Source: Arenibacter antarcticus | Lineage (GTDB): Bacteria; Bacteroidota; Bacteroidia; Flavobacteriales; Flavobacteriaceae | Direction of reading: 5' to 3' | Length of the DNA: 64,000 nucleotides | Assembly (NCBI RefSeq): GCF_041320605.1 | Contig: NZ_CP166679.1 | Coordinates: forward strand, 3,396,001-3,460,000 | Shown: one piece after another, positions 55,564-64,000 of the stretch | Layout of the letters: every line of letters starts with the position of its first letter | Numbering within the stretch: position 1 is the stretch's first letter | The notes under the pieces: generated by a model | What the model saw: only the letters and a program-made list of their open reading frames with translations | Told to the model about the DNA's origin: nothing | Databases searched by the model: none | Made by a program: the position numbers and the translations under genes

Positions 55564-56562
55564 TTATTTTAAGTTAGACCAATACCACTGAATGGCTTCT
55601 TTTAAACCTTTTTCAATATTAAATTGTGGGTTATATCCCAGTAAATTTTTCGCTTTATCAATAGATGCCAAAGAGTGGGGGACATCTCCCTGTCTGTTGG
55701 GGCCGTAGCTAATCTCTACCTCTGCAATTTTGGGGTCAAACTCAGCCAAATACTTCTTTAACAAAGAAACCAATTCATTTAAATTAGTGCGGTCTCCATA
55801 AGCTACATTATAAACGGTATTTATGGCTTCTGGATTAGTACTAACGATGGCTCTTAGGTTCATTTGTAGTACATTATCTATATAAGTAAAGTCCCTGGAA
55901 TAGGAGCCGTCCCCATTAATCAAAGGAGATTTATGTTCCATTAATTGCATTACAAACTTTGGGATAACGGCTGCATAGGCCCCATTAGGATCTTGTTTCC
56001 GTCCAAAAACATTGAAATAACGCAATCCTATGGTTTCTAAACCGTAAGTCTTACTAAATATTTCCGCATACAATTCGTTTACGTATTTAGTGATGGCATA
56101 GGGGGATAGCGGTTTCCCTATTACCTCTTCTACTTTTGGTAGCCCCACTGAATCCCCGTAGGTTGAGGAACTTGCTGCATATACAAAACGTTTAACCTTA
56201 GCGTCCCTTGCAGCCACCAACATATTTAAAAATCCAGATACGTTAACCTCATTGCTGGTAATAGGATCTTTTATGGATCTAGGAACCGATCCCAAAGCAG
56301 CTTGATGCAAAATATAATCTACACCAAGACAGGCCTTTTTGCAATCTTCTAAATTGCGAATATCTCCCTCTATTAATGTAAACCTTGAATTTCCTTGTAA
56401 ATGGGTAATGTTTTCGCGTTTTCCAGTGGCAAAATTATCTAAGCATGTTACTTTGTTTCCATTTTCTAAGAGGGTTTCACAAAGATTGGAACCTATAAAA
56501 CCGGCTCCACCTGTAACTAAAATATGATATTCGGCATTAAGACCGATATTTTTTAAATCCAT
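55564..56562 (-). CDS. tviC: TviC/WbpP-like UDP-HexNAc(A) 4-epimerase
   Basis: This 332-aa extended SDR epimerase has the NAD loop GGAGFIGSN (18-26), the SSSTYG segment (131-136) and the active-site pair Y155-x3-K159. LHQAALGSVPRSI and the RYFNVFGRKQDPNGAYAAVIP block are close to Pseudomonas WbpP, which interconverts UDP-GlcNAc and UDP-GalNAc or their 6-uronates. With the TviB-like dehydrogenase it should yield UDP-GalNAcA. It is the first gene of the long leftward block. Confidence 0.92.
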   Translation of the reverse strand: MDLKNIGLNAEYHILVTGGAGFIGSNLCETLLENGNKVTCLDNFATGKRENITHLQGNSRFTLIEGDIRNLEDCKKACLGVDYILHQAALGSVPRSIKDPITSNEVNVSGFLNMLVAARDAKVKRFVYAASSSTYGDSVGLPKVEEVIGKPLSPYAITKYVNELYAEIFSKTYGLETIGLRYFNVFGRKQDPNGAYAAVIPKFVMQLMEHKSPLINGDGSYSRDFTYIDNVLQMNLRAIVSTNPEAINTVYNVAYGDRTNLNELVSLLKKYLAEFDPKIAEVEISYGPNRQGDVPHSLASIDKAKNLLGYNPQFNIEKGLKEAIQWYWSNLK

Positions 56563-56689
56563 TGATATTGATTTTGAAAATCAAAGATGTTGAAAACTTG
56601 CGACAATGTTTTGTTTTTTATGTTAAGTCCTAATAAAATCCGATGAAGTGAATTTTTTCAACAATTTCTAATTGGTAGGGGGAAGCCTA

Positions 56690-57030
56690 CAGGGTGTATT
56701 TGATTTCTATAAAGTTCATTTTACACCAGTTCATAGATGTCTATGAGATAAATTCCGTTCCGTTATCACATCTTATATATTTGGGAGTCCCTGTATCTTC
56801 TTTCAGGTTCTCCAAGGTTACATTGACCGCCAATGATGGATACGACAGTCCTGCATCAATGGCGTTAGGTTCACGGTTACAGGCGTAATTTGCATTAAAT
56901 ATACGAACTTTACTACTATCAATAAGCGTATCCTCATAAAGTCCATTTTGTAGCACTCTTCGAGCTGTGAAGGTGCTTCCAAGGGCTGCTTTACACGTAT
57001 TACCAACCGTTACTTATGCATATGTCTGAG
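56690..57030 (-). pseudogene. IS3-family transposase (OrfB) remnant
   Basis: Two overlapping minus-strand frames together carry the rve integrase core of IS3-family OrfB. One has RVKQPLEAPSQLEECYKMDFM. After a frameshift the other has IDSSKVRIFN...CNREPNAIDAGLSYPSLAV and KYIRCDNGTEFIS, the second catalytic Asp region. The frame then stops at a TAG, and LYEWCKMNFIEIKYT-like sequence follows out of frame. The helix-turn-helix protein OrfA, the C-terminus and clear terminal inverted repeats are missing. It is a dead relic of an insertion between the sugar-nucleotide operon and the next gene. Confidence 0.82.
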
Positions 57031-57191
57031 ATTTATATTGCGATACTCAGCTTCCGGTTCCATTTTAGACCCTCACGACGGATTTTTTGGGAAGCCTAAA
57101 TTATTATGGTTAACATTTACATGTCGTCTATTAGCTTTTATTTTTTTTTAATTAATGACCTAAAATAACTTTTCTAAAATATAAGTTGAAT

Positions 57192-58829
57192 TTATAGATT
57201 ACTTCTCTTAATTTTCGCATCAATCACAGTAATATTAGCTTCATTATTAATAGTATGGGTTGAAATTAAATCCTCCTCCCAATTTGGTAAAATTTCATTA
57301 ATCTTAATCTCATGGTAACTTTCTTCGTTTAGAATGGTTATTTCAAGCATGTGGATTCCATAACCATAATGTTTCGAACAATTCTGAGCAGGTCTGTATA
57401 AGCGACCTTCACGTTGAATTATTTTACCGGCTGGTCTTGCGTATCTAACATCAGAAACGATTGGATTTTGAGGATGGGGAATCCAATCTCCATTAATTAG
57501 AGAATTGGAATAGAAAAGGAAAAGTTCATCATCTGACGTAAATGTTCCGCTATTTTCTTTGATATTAGTAAATAACCAATACTTTCCATTATGTTTTAAT
57601 ATGGTAGAATCTACTGCTTCAATATTATTAAATAGTATTTCTTTGAAGGTCCATTTTAATGGGAAATTCTCACATTCATATATTTCAACTGTTTTATTTT
57701 CTTTGGTTTCCGGAATCATGTAATATTTGCCTGAGTCTTCAATTATAAATGGATAGGAGAGATGGTAATCCTTCTCCAAAATGGGTTTTGGCTCCTTGTA
57801 CTCCCCTTTTTCATTCATTTCAATTAGTACGATCGTTCCTTTGTTTTTATCATATTTCAGTTCTTCAATAAAGATATAATAGGTATTGTCTTTATAAACA
57901 ACAAATGGATCAGCCCAAAACCGATCTTTCGGAGGGGTTATTCTTTTAAATTCAAAAAGGGTAGTAGAGATATCTGTGTTTTTATTTAACCTAAACAGCA
58001 CTATCCATTGATGAAAATTAAAATGATCTGTTATTTTCAACTCAATTTTCCTACTTATATGGTGTAAAATGGAATTGCAAAGGTTTAGGGTGTTGGGGAT
58101 TTTATAAGGTTTATCATAAAATATAATTGGAGCAGAATTCATTTGATTCTTTTTACTATAAAATTCTGATGGTCCCAATTGATATAGTTCTTTTAAATTT
58201 CTAGGAATAAAAGATACAGTTTTCCATAACGAATTATTTAAACTGCGATGTAAACTATTCTTATCAGTTTTAGAATAAGAATTAAATAATATAACCTCCT
58301 TTGGTTCAATACGGTTGATCCAAGCTGATAACGTTATTTTAGTGACATTTTTATTTTCTAAAAATTCTTGTACCCCATAAAGTATTGGTTGAAGTCCATT
58401 GTGTTCACCAAAATAATATGTCCATACCCCGTAATTGGTGAATTTTACAAACTGTTGAATAAAAGAACTTGAATCAAATTTAAGTAATATGTCAAGCTCG
58501 GGGACTGTGTATTTGTTTAGCTCTGAGGGTATGAATTCATCATCTTTAATTGTTAATTTTATAGATTCAACATTCGAAATTTCTTTTATATCTAACAGGG
58601 ATTTTATTTCAAAAGCATCTTGATTTAGTGAATACTTTTGTTGGTCATACTTCATGAATTTTTGAAATAGGAGATTCTTTTTTTTATTTTTCGGAATTTC
58701 GTTTGTTAATATCACCAATTTAAGGTTAAAATCATTGGAATTTGAAATTTGAGAAATCACCTCGAAAATCCAATTGTAAACCTTGAAATCGTCAACAATT
58801 AATCCAATTCGTAATTTTTCAAGTTTCAT
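57192..58829 (-). CDS. Formyltransferase-like/GINT1-like fusion glycosyltransferase (putative)
   Basis: The product is 545 aa. The N-terminal 220 residues resemble the formyltransferase-like domain often annotated on such proteins (RIGLIVDDFKVYNWIF). The C-terminal half (about 260-530) is a five-bladed beta-propeller of the type seen in glucosamine inositolphosphorylceramide transferase N-domains, with KDRFWADPFVVYKDNTYYIF, LSYPFIIEDSGKYYMIPET and RPAGKIIQREGRLYRPAQ. The classical formyltransferase N-H-D triad was not found. The family occurs in bacterial capsule loci, where its reaction is not established. It is flanked by non-coding DNA and an IS relic. Confidence 0.65.
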   Translation of the reverse strand: MKLEKLRIGLIVDDFKVYNWIFEVISQISNSNDFNLKLVILTNEIPKNKKKNLLFQKFMKYDQQKYSLNQDAFEIKSLLDIKEISNVESIKLTIKDDEFIPSELNKYTVPELDILLKFDSSSFIQQFVKFTNYGVWTYYFGEHNGLQPILYGVQEFLENKNVTKITLSAWINRIEPKEVILFNSYSKTDKNSLHRSLNNSLWKTVSFIPRNLKELYQLGPSEFYSKKNQMNSAPIIFYDKPYKIPNTLNLCNSILHHISRKIELKITDHFNFHQWIVLFRLNKNTDISTTLFEFKRITPPKDRFWADPFVVYKDNTYYIFIEELKYDKNKGTIVLIEMNEKGEYKEPKPILEKDYHLSYPFIIEDSGKYYMIPETKENKTVEIYECENFPLKWTFKEILFNNIEAVDSTILKHNGKYWLFTNIKENSGTFTSDDELFLFYSNSLINGDWIPHPQNPIVSDVRYARPAGKIIQREGRLYRPAQNCSKHYGYGIHMLEITILNEESYHEIKINEILPNWEEDLISTHTINNEANITVIDAKIKRSNL

Positions 58830-59504
58830 AGATGGTTATTATAGTTATAAAGTAGAAAGACGAAAATAATTCTTAAATTTTATAAAAAACTATTTATATA
58901 AAATATTTTGTGAAGGTTTAAGATGTAAAACATAATTAAATTTATGTAAACAATGTATTATTAAGGGTGGTTTCAAGCATCTCAAACGGCAAGTTATCTT
59001 AAACTATTTATCAGAAAGAGGGTTTTAAGTTTTGACCTTATTACTTCATGATAATGGAGGAATAGTAATTTTTTTTTTACCACTTGTTGTCGATGTTCTC
59101 TATTGATTAAACTACTAAAACCCAAGGTTGGACAAGTTTATTAGAATTATTAATTAACTTATTATAGATGATGCGGTATTTATTATTTTAAGGATAAATT
59201 TAAGGGTTGTTTACAAATTTTTTATAGCATTTTCCACCTCATATATTTGCGGGTTCATTTAGTTTAATCTTTTGTAATTTGGTTTTCACTCAAAGAGATT
59301 TTTTGGTATTGTAGAATTTTGTGATGTTAGCATTTAAGATTGATAAATTAATTGTCTGATTATAAAGTGATCGTAATGCTTTATATTATAGTAACTCCTC
59401 TTTAATCTGTGCTTTTTGAATTTAAGTATTACTTATATAGATTCCAAAGGGTATATGCATAGATACTCAGTCTGAAATTGAAGCAATACTATATGGATCA
59501 TATT
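58830..59504. other. 675-bp AT-rich non-coding region
   Basis: No ORF above about 40 codons, no RNA gene and no terminator were recognised. The DNA is very AT-rich with T-runs. It lies upstream of the 57192-58829 gene and downstream of the epimerase gene. A promoter for the former is expected close to 58830, but no full consensus was found. Confidence 0.45.
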
Positions 59505-60527
59505 TCAATAATATTCTTTATACCACTCTATATATGAGGACACTCCATCTTTAATAGAAGTATTTGGGCTATAGTGGTAATCCCTTTTCAAAGCATCTAC
59601 ATTAGCCCATGTTTTAGCTACGTCTCCAGGCTGCATAGGTAACATTTCCCGTTTTGCTTTGATTTGCAATTTGTTTTCAATGGCTTCGATAAAATCGAGC
59701 AATTTCACTGAATTATTGTTTCCTATATTATACAATTTATAATTCTCATTTTCTGTAAGTCGATCTTTGGTATCTTTTTCAACGATACGTACAACTCCCT
59801 CAACAATATCATCTATATAGGTAAAATCGCGTTCCATTTGGCCGTTATTGAATACTTTGATCGGTCTGTTGTGAAGTATAGCGTCGGTAAAGAGGAACAT
59901 GGCCATATCTGGTCTTCCCCATGGGCCATAGACCGTAAAAAAACGCAAGCCTGTAGTAGCAAAATCGTAAAGGTGGCTATAGGTATGCGCCATAAGCTCA
60001 TTACTTTTTTTACTGGCTGCGTATAGGCTAATGGGATGGTCTACATTATCACTGGTTTCAAAGGGAATTTTTTTGTTTAATCCGTAAACGCTACTACTAC
60101 TTGCATATACCAAATGGTTAATATTGTTGTGTCGGCAATTTTCCAAAACGTTAAGAAAACCAACAATATTACTATCTATATAGGTTTCTGGGTTCTCCAA
60201 ACTGTAACGTACCCCTGCTTGGGCTGCTAGATTACAAACCACATCAAAATTTTGATTTTTGAACAAGGTTGGAAGGGCTTCCCTATCTTCTAAATTGAGC
60301 CGGATAAATTTAAATAAGGTGTTAGGGAGTTTGCTTGTGTATATTTTATTAAAACGTTTAGCCTCCTCTTTAGAGATGCCCAATTCTTGCAATCGGGCGT
60401 ATTTAAGGTTTATATCATAATAGTCATTAATATTGTCCAATCCTATGACCTCATGTCCTCTTTGAATTAATTTCCTGGATACATGGAAACCAATAAACCC
60501 GGCTGCCCCAGTTACTAATACTTTCAT
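59505..60527 (-). CDS. UDP-glucuronate 4-epimerase (NAD-dependent SDR)
   Basis: This 340-aa extended SDR has TGAAGFIGFHVS at the N-terminus, NDYYDINLKYARL, CNLAAQAGVRYSLENP, SSSSVYG and the pair Y169-x3-K173 (LYAASKKSNE), with TVYGPWGRPDMA near the substrate site. These features match bacterial UDP-GlcA 4-epimerases (LspL/Gla type), which supply UDP-galacturonate. ATG 60527 (MKVLVTGAAG) is the natural start; the longer reading from 60548 adds seven residues before the Rossmann strand. It uses the Ugd product encoded at 54217-55548. Confidence 0.9.
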   Translation of the reverse strand: MKVLVTGAAGFIGFHVSRKLIQRGHEVIGLDNINDYYDINLKYARLQELGISKEEAKRFNKIYTSKLPNTLFKFIRLNLEDREALPTLFKNQNFDVVCNLAAQAGVRYSLENPETYIDSNIVGFLNVLENCRHNNINHLVYASSSSVYGLNKKIPFETSDNVDHPISLYAASKKSNELMAHTYSHLYDFATTGLRFFTVYGPWGRPDMAMFLFTDAILHNRPIKVFNNGQMERDFTYIDDIVEGVVRIVEKDTKDRLTENENYKLYNIGNNNSVKLLDFIEAIENKLQIKAKREMLPMQPGDVAKTWANVDALKRDYHYSPNTSIKDGVSSYIEWYKEYY

Positions 60528-60864
60528 AATTAAAATGTTTACCAACAAATATCGGGAGATTTTCCATGCCTAAAGACAATTTCATAAAGCAGTTTGTATA
60601 TTTTTCAAGAAATCGATTGTTGCAGGTATAATTAACGGTTTAACTAACTAAACTTATACTTTATTAATTTTCGTACATTTACTTAAATCAAATTATATGT
60701 TAGTACATCGAGTTCTACAATGCCAAAAGAAGGCATACCGAAATAGGAAAAGTGCCACCAGATCAAATTTATAACACTAAAAAAATAGCATCATAATCAA
60801 CAAAGAAATACATTTATACTGTCTTAAGGAAGGGGAGTAGTTTAATACTTCAAAAATATTCAAC
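60528..60864. other. Divergent intergenic region, epimerase/GT2
   Basis: These 337 bp between divergent genes hold no credible ORF. They should carry promoters for both, but no TAnnTTTG match was found near either start. Confidence 0.4.
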
Positions 60865-61809
60865 ATGCTTAAAGATTATCTTCCAACGTTTGAACTTGTT
60901 AAAAAGGAAAGTCATGAATTTAGGTTCACTGTTTTTATTCCTGTTTACAATGCCGAGAACACGATTGGTAAGGTATTCGATTCTTTAGAAAATCAAATAT
61001 TCAGGGATTTTGAAATAATAGTGATTAACGACGGCTCTACGGATAATAGTCATCATGTGATATCGCAAAGAATAAGGCACCTAAATTTTAGGTGCACTTA
61101 TATAAAAAATAAAACAAATGTGAATAAGATGGGCGTGTTTATTCAAGCCATCAAATTGGCAAAGGGAGATTTTTTTTTAACCCATGACGCAGACGATGAA
61201 TGTATCCCAGAAGCTTTAGGTATTTTTAATGAACGTTATGAAGATATTCCAGAGGATTTAAAAATTAAGATAAGTGGAGTTACCAGTAGGTGTAAGAGTC
61301 AGTTTGGAGAATTAATAGGAAAGCCCTTGCCTGAAGATCCCTTTTTTAGTAATTCTTTTGAAAGTTCGGTTCTGCATGATTTATCGTTTGAAAAATGGGG
61401 ATTTGTAAAAACCAGGTTGTTGAAAAGTATACAGATAGATGATTTTATCATAGGAAAAGGTTTAATTCCAGAAGGTATTATTTGGTTAGTATTTGCCAAA
61501 CAAGGATATATTACGAAATACTGTTCGGATATTCTGCGAATATATCATGTTGACAATACTAACAGCCTAACATCCCTAAAATATGATAAAAAAGCATTAG
61601 GGATGGCACTTCATGGCTTACTATTCATTAATTATTTTTATAGTGACTATTTTTTAAAAGCCCCAATGCATTTTTTAAAAAGAACATATGCCATTTTAAA
61701 AAGTGCTAATTTTTTAGATTATGATTTAAACAACTATTTAGCCTCTATAGATCCTATCCTTATAAAGATGATTTTTCTATTGGTATGGCCTATTAAAAAG
61801 TATTTATAA
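60865..61809 (+). CDS. GT2 family glycosyltransferase
   Basis: This 314-aa GT-A protein has FTVFIPVYNAENTIGKVFDSL, INDGSTDNS and the DxD-like HDADDE motif. A hydrophobic C-terminus (IDPILIKMIFLLVWPIKKYL) may associate with the membrane. It is transcribed alone to the right, opposite to the main block, and may belong to a neighbouring gene group or the same polymer. Donor unknown. Confidence 0.88.
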   Translation: MLKDYLPTFELVKKESHEFRFTVFIPVYNAENTIGKVFDSLENQIFRDFEIIVINDGSTDNSHHVISQRIRHLNFRCTYIKNKTNVNKMGVFIQAIKLAKGDFFLTHDADDECIPEALGIFNERYEDIPEDLKIKISGVTSRCKSQFGELIGKPLPEDPFFSNSFESSVLHDLSFEKWGFVKTRLLKSIQIDDFIIGKGLIPEGIIWLVFAKQGYITKYCSDILRIYHVDNTNSLTSLKYDKKALGMALHGLLFINYFYSDYFLKAPMHFLKRTYAILKSANFLDYDLNNYLASIDPILIKMIFLLVWPIKKYL

Positions 61810-62407
61810 AAAAAGTTTTGAAAAATCTTTTAGCAACCCTATTGGGTCTGTATTCTTTGTTGTTTAGTGAGAAGCGCTTTATACTTATAATTATTGTATA
61901 CTGATTTTACTATTGTAGTGCTTAAAGGAATCTTTATTAGATAATTTTGAGAATATGGAACTCTAGTTTATAGTATTCCTACATTCTTTTATTGGTTGTT
62001 TGTGGTGTTTTATGGGCCAAATATTTTTGTAACCAACTTTATTTTTCACCAGTATGATTGTTGAAATACTCTAAGAATATTAAAATCTATAGATTGGGTC
62101 AACATAATATTTTTTATTTTGGAAGTAAAAGGATGTAGCTAGTGCTTCGTTTTTTGTGTAAATGAATTTCCTATTACCAGTGTTTAATAGGGTTAGGACT
62201 ATATTCGAATAGGAGGAGGATTGGAGAGGTTGTAACGAGATCTTTTGGAAACTGCCATTATACTTACCAGTGTTTCTTCATTAGAAATTTCATGAATATA
62301 AAAAAACCCGAAAATTACTTTCGGGATTTTTTAGTGTATTTAAATTAAATTGGAATACGATAGTAGCCCTAGTTAATTTCTATTTATTTTCCTTCCGTTT
62401 TAAGGTT
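61810..62407. other. Non-coding region between convergent genes
   Basis: These 598 bp hold no credible gene. A 28-codon frame directly after the GT2 stop has no features. The only clear element is the hairpin terminator near 62301-62332. Confidence 0.5.
62301..62332 (-). terminator. Bidirectional hairpin terminator
   Basis: CCCGAAA and TTTCGGG (62307-62325) form a 7-bp stem with an ATTAC loop, flanked by A6 on the left and ATTTTTT on the right. On the minus strand it lies about 80 bp after the PL1 gene and ends in a T-run. On the plus strand it could also stop transcripts from the GT2 gene. Confidence 0.8.
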
Positions 62408-64000
62408 TTATTTTTGGGTCAAGGAATATAGGAATTCTTCTAAATTAGTATATCCATCCCCATTCCTATCTTTTTGTCCGTCGCTATCATCCTTTGAATC
62501 CAAATTATTGACAAGTTCCCAGTTGTCATCTAAGCCATCACCATCACTATCAGGATATGGTGTTCCATTGGATAAGGTAGGGAATGTTCCGGAAAATGAA
62601 AGGGTGCCAGTCTTTGCTTTGATGTTGGTTATTAGGCTTTTATCAACGCTGTCTCTTTTCCAAGGAAATGCCCCAGCATTTGCCAACAATCCTTCTTTTA
62701 AGCCGGCTATAGGTTTAGGTGAATAAGTACTTCTATATAATGGTGTGTTTTTCCTCCATGAATTTCCTGATGGATTGTATACACCTACAAACGCAAGATC
62801 TATTGAGTTACCTTCCGCATATACATAGGTCTTATCCGCAGTGTTACTTGTTGATGTGTAAGATGGATTAATACCTGTATAAGAGATAGGATAATCAGTA
62901 GCTGGGTTGAAGCTATTGGAAGATTCAAAAATATTATTTTCAATGGTCGCCATCAATCCTAACCCCATTCCAAACGCCCAATCAAAACCATATACTAAAT
63001 TATTGATTTCCTCAAAAACAAGGTAAGTTCCTAATTGTTGGTTACATTCAAGGTTCCTACTCCTACTTAATGCTAGAATATTATTAATTACAGAAAGATC
63101 TTTATTTGACCATGTTAAAATGTTTTTATCAGCTCCTGTTAAGATTGAATTTTGTATGGTTACGTTTTTAGCATTTACTACTGATATATTTTCATCACTA
63201 GACCATGAAAATGAACATTGGTCCACTATAATATTATTCAGGTTGAACGAATATAATGATCCACCACCTTTTATCCTTAAGGCATCATCACCGTTTGCAG
63301 AACCCCTGAAACGAATATGCCTTATGATGACGTTACTTGTGCTCACGGCTAAAGTGCCTTCTCTTATCAATATGCCATCACCTGGAGCTGATTCCCCTGC
63401 AATAGTAAGATTTGGGTTATCAATGTTAATTATTCCCCCCTGCATATCTATGGTTCCACCAACTCTGAAAACAATGGTTCTAGCACCACTAGCTTCTAAA
63501 GCTTCCCGTAAGCTACCAGAACCAGATGCCTTTAGGTTTGTAACGTATATAACCTTACCACCTCTACCACCAGTAGTATTCTTACCAAAACCTTCGGCTC
63601 CGGGAAACGCTTTTAATTCGCCCATATCCGTAGGTTCGGTTGATGTTGTGGTTTTATCAGTAACCTTCACTGTGCCCGTTTCTTCCGTCACAGTATTATC
63701 TGGATTGGTGACTGAGGTGGTGTATGTAAAGGTATCCTCCTTGGGAGTTTCCGTTTCAGGGTTTACTTCTGAGGTATTGTCCGTATTAGGAGTATAGGTA
63801 ATAGTATTATCCCCATTTATTACAGCGGTACCTTTGGATGGTACACTCACCTCGGTTATTGTTACTTCACTTTCTTCTTTAAAGGTGTCGTTTTTTAGGG
63901 GTTCTATAATCACAGGCTCTTCGGAAGTAACTTCTACGATATCTTCTACTACATCCGTTACAGGCTCTACAGTGACATCAACCGATACAACTACCTCAGA
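62408..64000 (-). CDS. Pectate-lyase-like (PL1) secreted protein, 3' part; 5' end beyond the window
   Basis: The frame is open to the right edge, so at least 530 residues are visible and the N-terminus is missing. Visible from left to right in the protein are an acidic Val/Glu-rich segment, a cadherin/Ig-like repeat (KGTAVINGDNTITYTPN...FTYTTSV), and a right-handed beta-helix polysaccharide lyase family 1 domain starting at FPGAEGFGKNTTGGRGG, with SGSLREAL, VIIRHIRFRG and VDQCSFSWSSDENISV. A C-terminal calcium-binding repeat (DSDGDGLDDNWE...DRNGDGYTNLEEFL) ends it. No Por sorting domain is present. PL1 enzymes cleave polygalacturonate-type chains by beta-elimination; activity here is inferred. 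Confidence 0.85.
   Translation of the reverse strand, partial: SEVVVSVDVTVEPVTDVVEDIVEVTSEEPVIIEPLKNDTFKEESEVTITEVSVPSKGTAVINGDNTITYTPNTDNTSEVNPETETPKEDTFTYTTSVTNPDNTVTEETGTVKVTDKTTTSTEPTDMGELKAFPGAEGFGKNTTGGRGGKVIYVTNLKASGSGSLREALEASGARTIVFRVGGTIDMQGGIINIDNPNLTIAGESAPGDGILIREGTLAVSTSNVIIRHIRFRGSANGDDALRIKGGGSLYSFNLNNIIVDQCSFSWSSDENISVVNAKNVTIQNSILTGADKNILTWSNKDLSVINNILALSRSRNLECNQQLGTYLVFEEINNLVYGFDWAFGMGLGLMATIENNIFESSNSFNPATDYPISYTGINPSYTSTSNTADKTYVYAEGNSIDLAFVGVYNPSGNSWRKNTPLYRSTYSPKPIAGLKEGLLANAGAFPWKRDSVDKSLITNIKAKTGTLSFSGTFPTLSNGTPYPDSDGDGLDDNWELVNNLDSKDDSDGQKDRNGDGYTNLEEFLYSLTQK

Noticed and set aside
63120..63797. 225-codon plus-strand open frame
   Set aside because: It is antisense to the PL1 gene, where a Thr/Val/Glu-rich frame gives a long open complement; it has no start context or family features.

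Overview
The window looks like a chromosomal segment of a marine-type member of the Bacteroidota, most likely Flavobacteriaceae. It is AT-rich and has few Shine-Dalgarno sites. It encodes a type IX secretion (Por) C-terminal sorting domain, a bacillithiol gene (bshA), a Bacteroidota-style LptD, and a cell-wall hydrolase that fuses GH3 to a beta-lactamase fold. No rRNA, tRNA, CRISPR array or intact mobile element was seen. Genus and species cannot be assigned from this alone.

Left part (1-15.7 kb), conserved envelope and housekeeping genes: a BadF/NagK-type sugar kinase, ridA, lptD, and divergently an AmiC-type amidase, an MCE/MlaD lipid-transport protein and a two-gene HdrD-like iron-sulfur pair. 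These are followed by a conserved 160-aa protein, the GH3/beta-lactamase fusion, bshA with a small lipoprotein, and an OmpA-family porin closed by a strong terminator.

15.7-20.5 kb: a large secreted protein (PQQ-type sugar dehydrogenase propeller, second repeat propeller, calcium-binding repeat, T9SS tail) overlaps a small lipoprotein gene. Downstream lies a decayed partial copy of the same gene.

20.7-60.5 kb, a large surface-polysaccharide locus with several modules. (1) A leftward set (28.8-20.8 kb) of acyl carrier protein, AsnB-type amidotransferase, NadE-type NAD synthase, AMP-forming ligase, FemAB-like and GNAT transferases and a formyltransferase; it looks like a carrier-protein-dependent decoration pathway and is the best candidate for an undescribed system. 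(2) Two facing glycan-initiation cassettes, each with a GT4, a DegT aminotransferase and a phosphoglycosyl transferase (29.2-32.1 kb rightward; 36.3-32.4 kb leftward, the latter PglA/PglC/PglE-like). (3) A polysaccharide deacetylase. (4) A long leftward block from 56.6 to 37.6 kb: TviC and Ugd/TviB (UDP-uronic acid supply), GT4, GT2, Wzx flippase, Wzy polymerase, then AsnB-GT-AsnB-GT-AsnB, then two acyltransferases, the last with an apparent one-base frameshift. (5) An IS3-family transposase remnant, a formyltransferase/GINT1-like glycosyltransferase and a UDP-glucuronate 4-epimerase. Together the genes predict a Wzx/Wzy-assembled, uronic-acid-rich polymer whose carboxyls or amino groups are extensively amidated or acylated.

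Right edge (60.8-64 kb): a GT2 gene and the 3' part of a pectate-lyase-like (PL1) secreted protein that runs out of the window.
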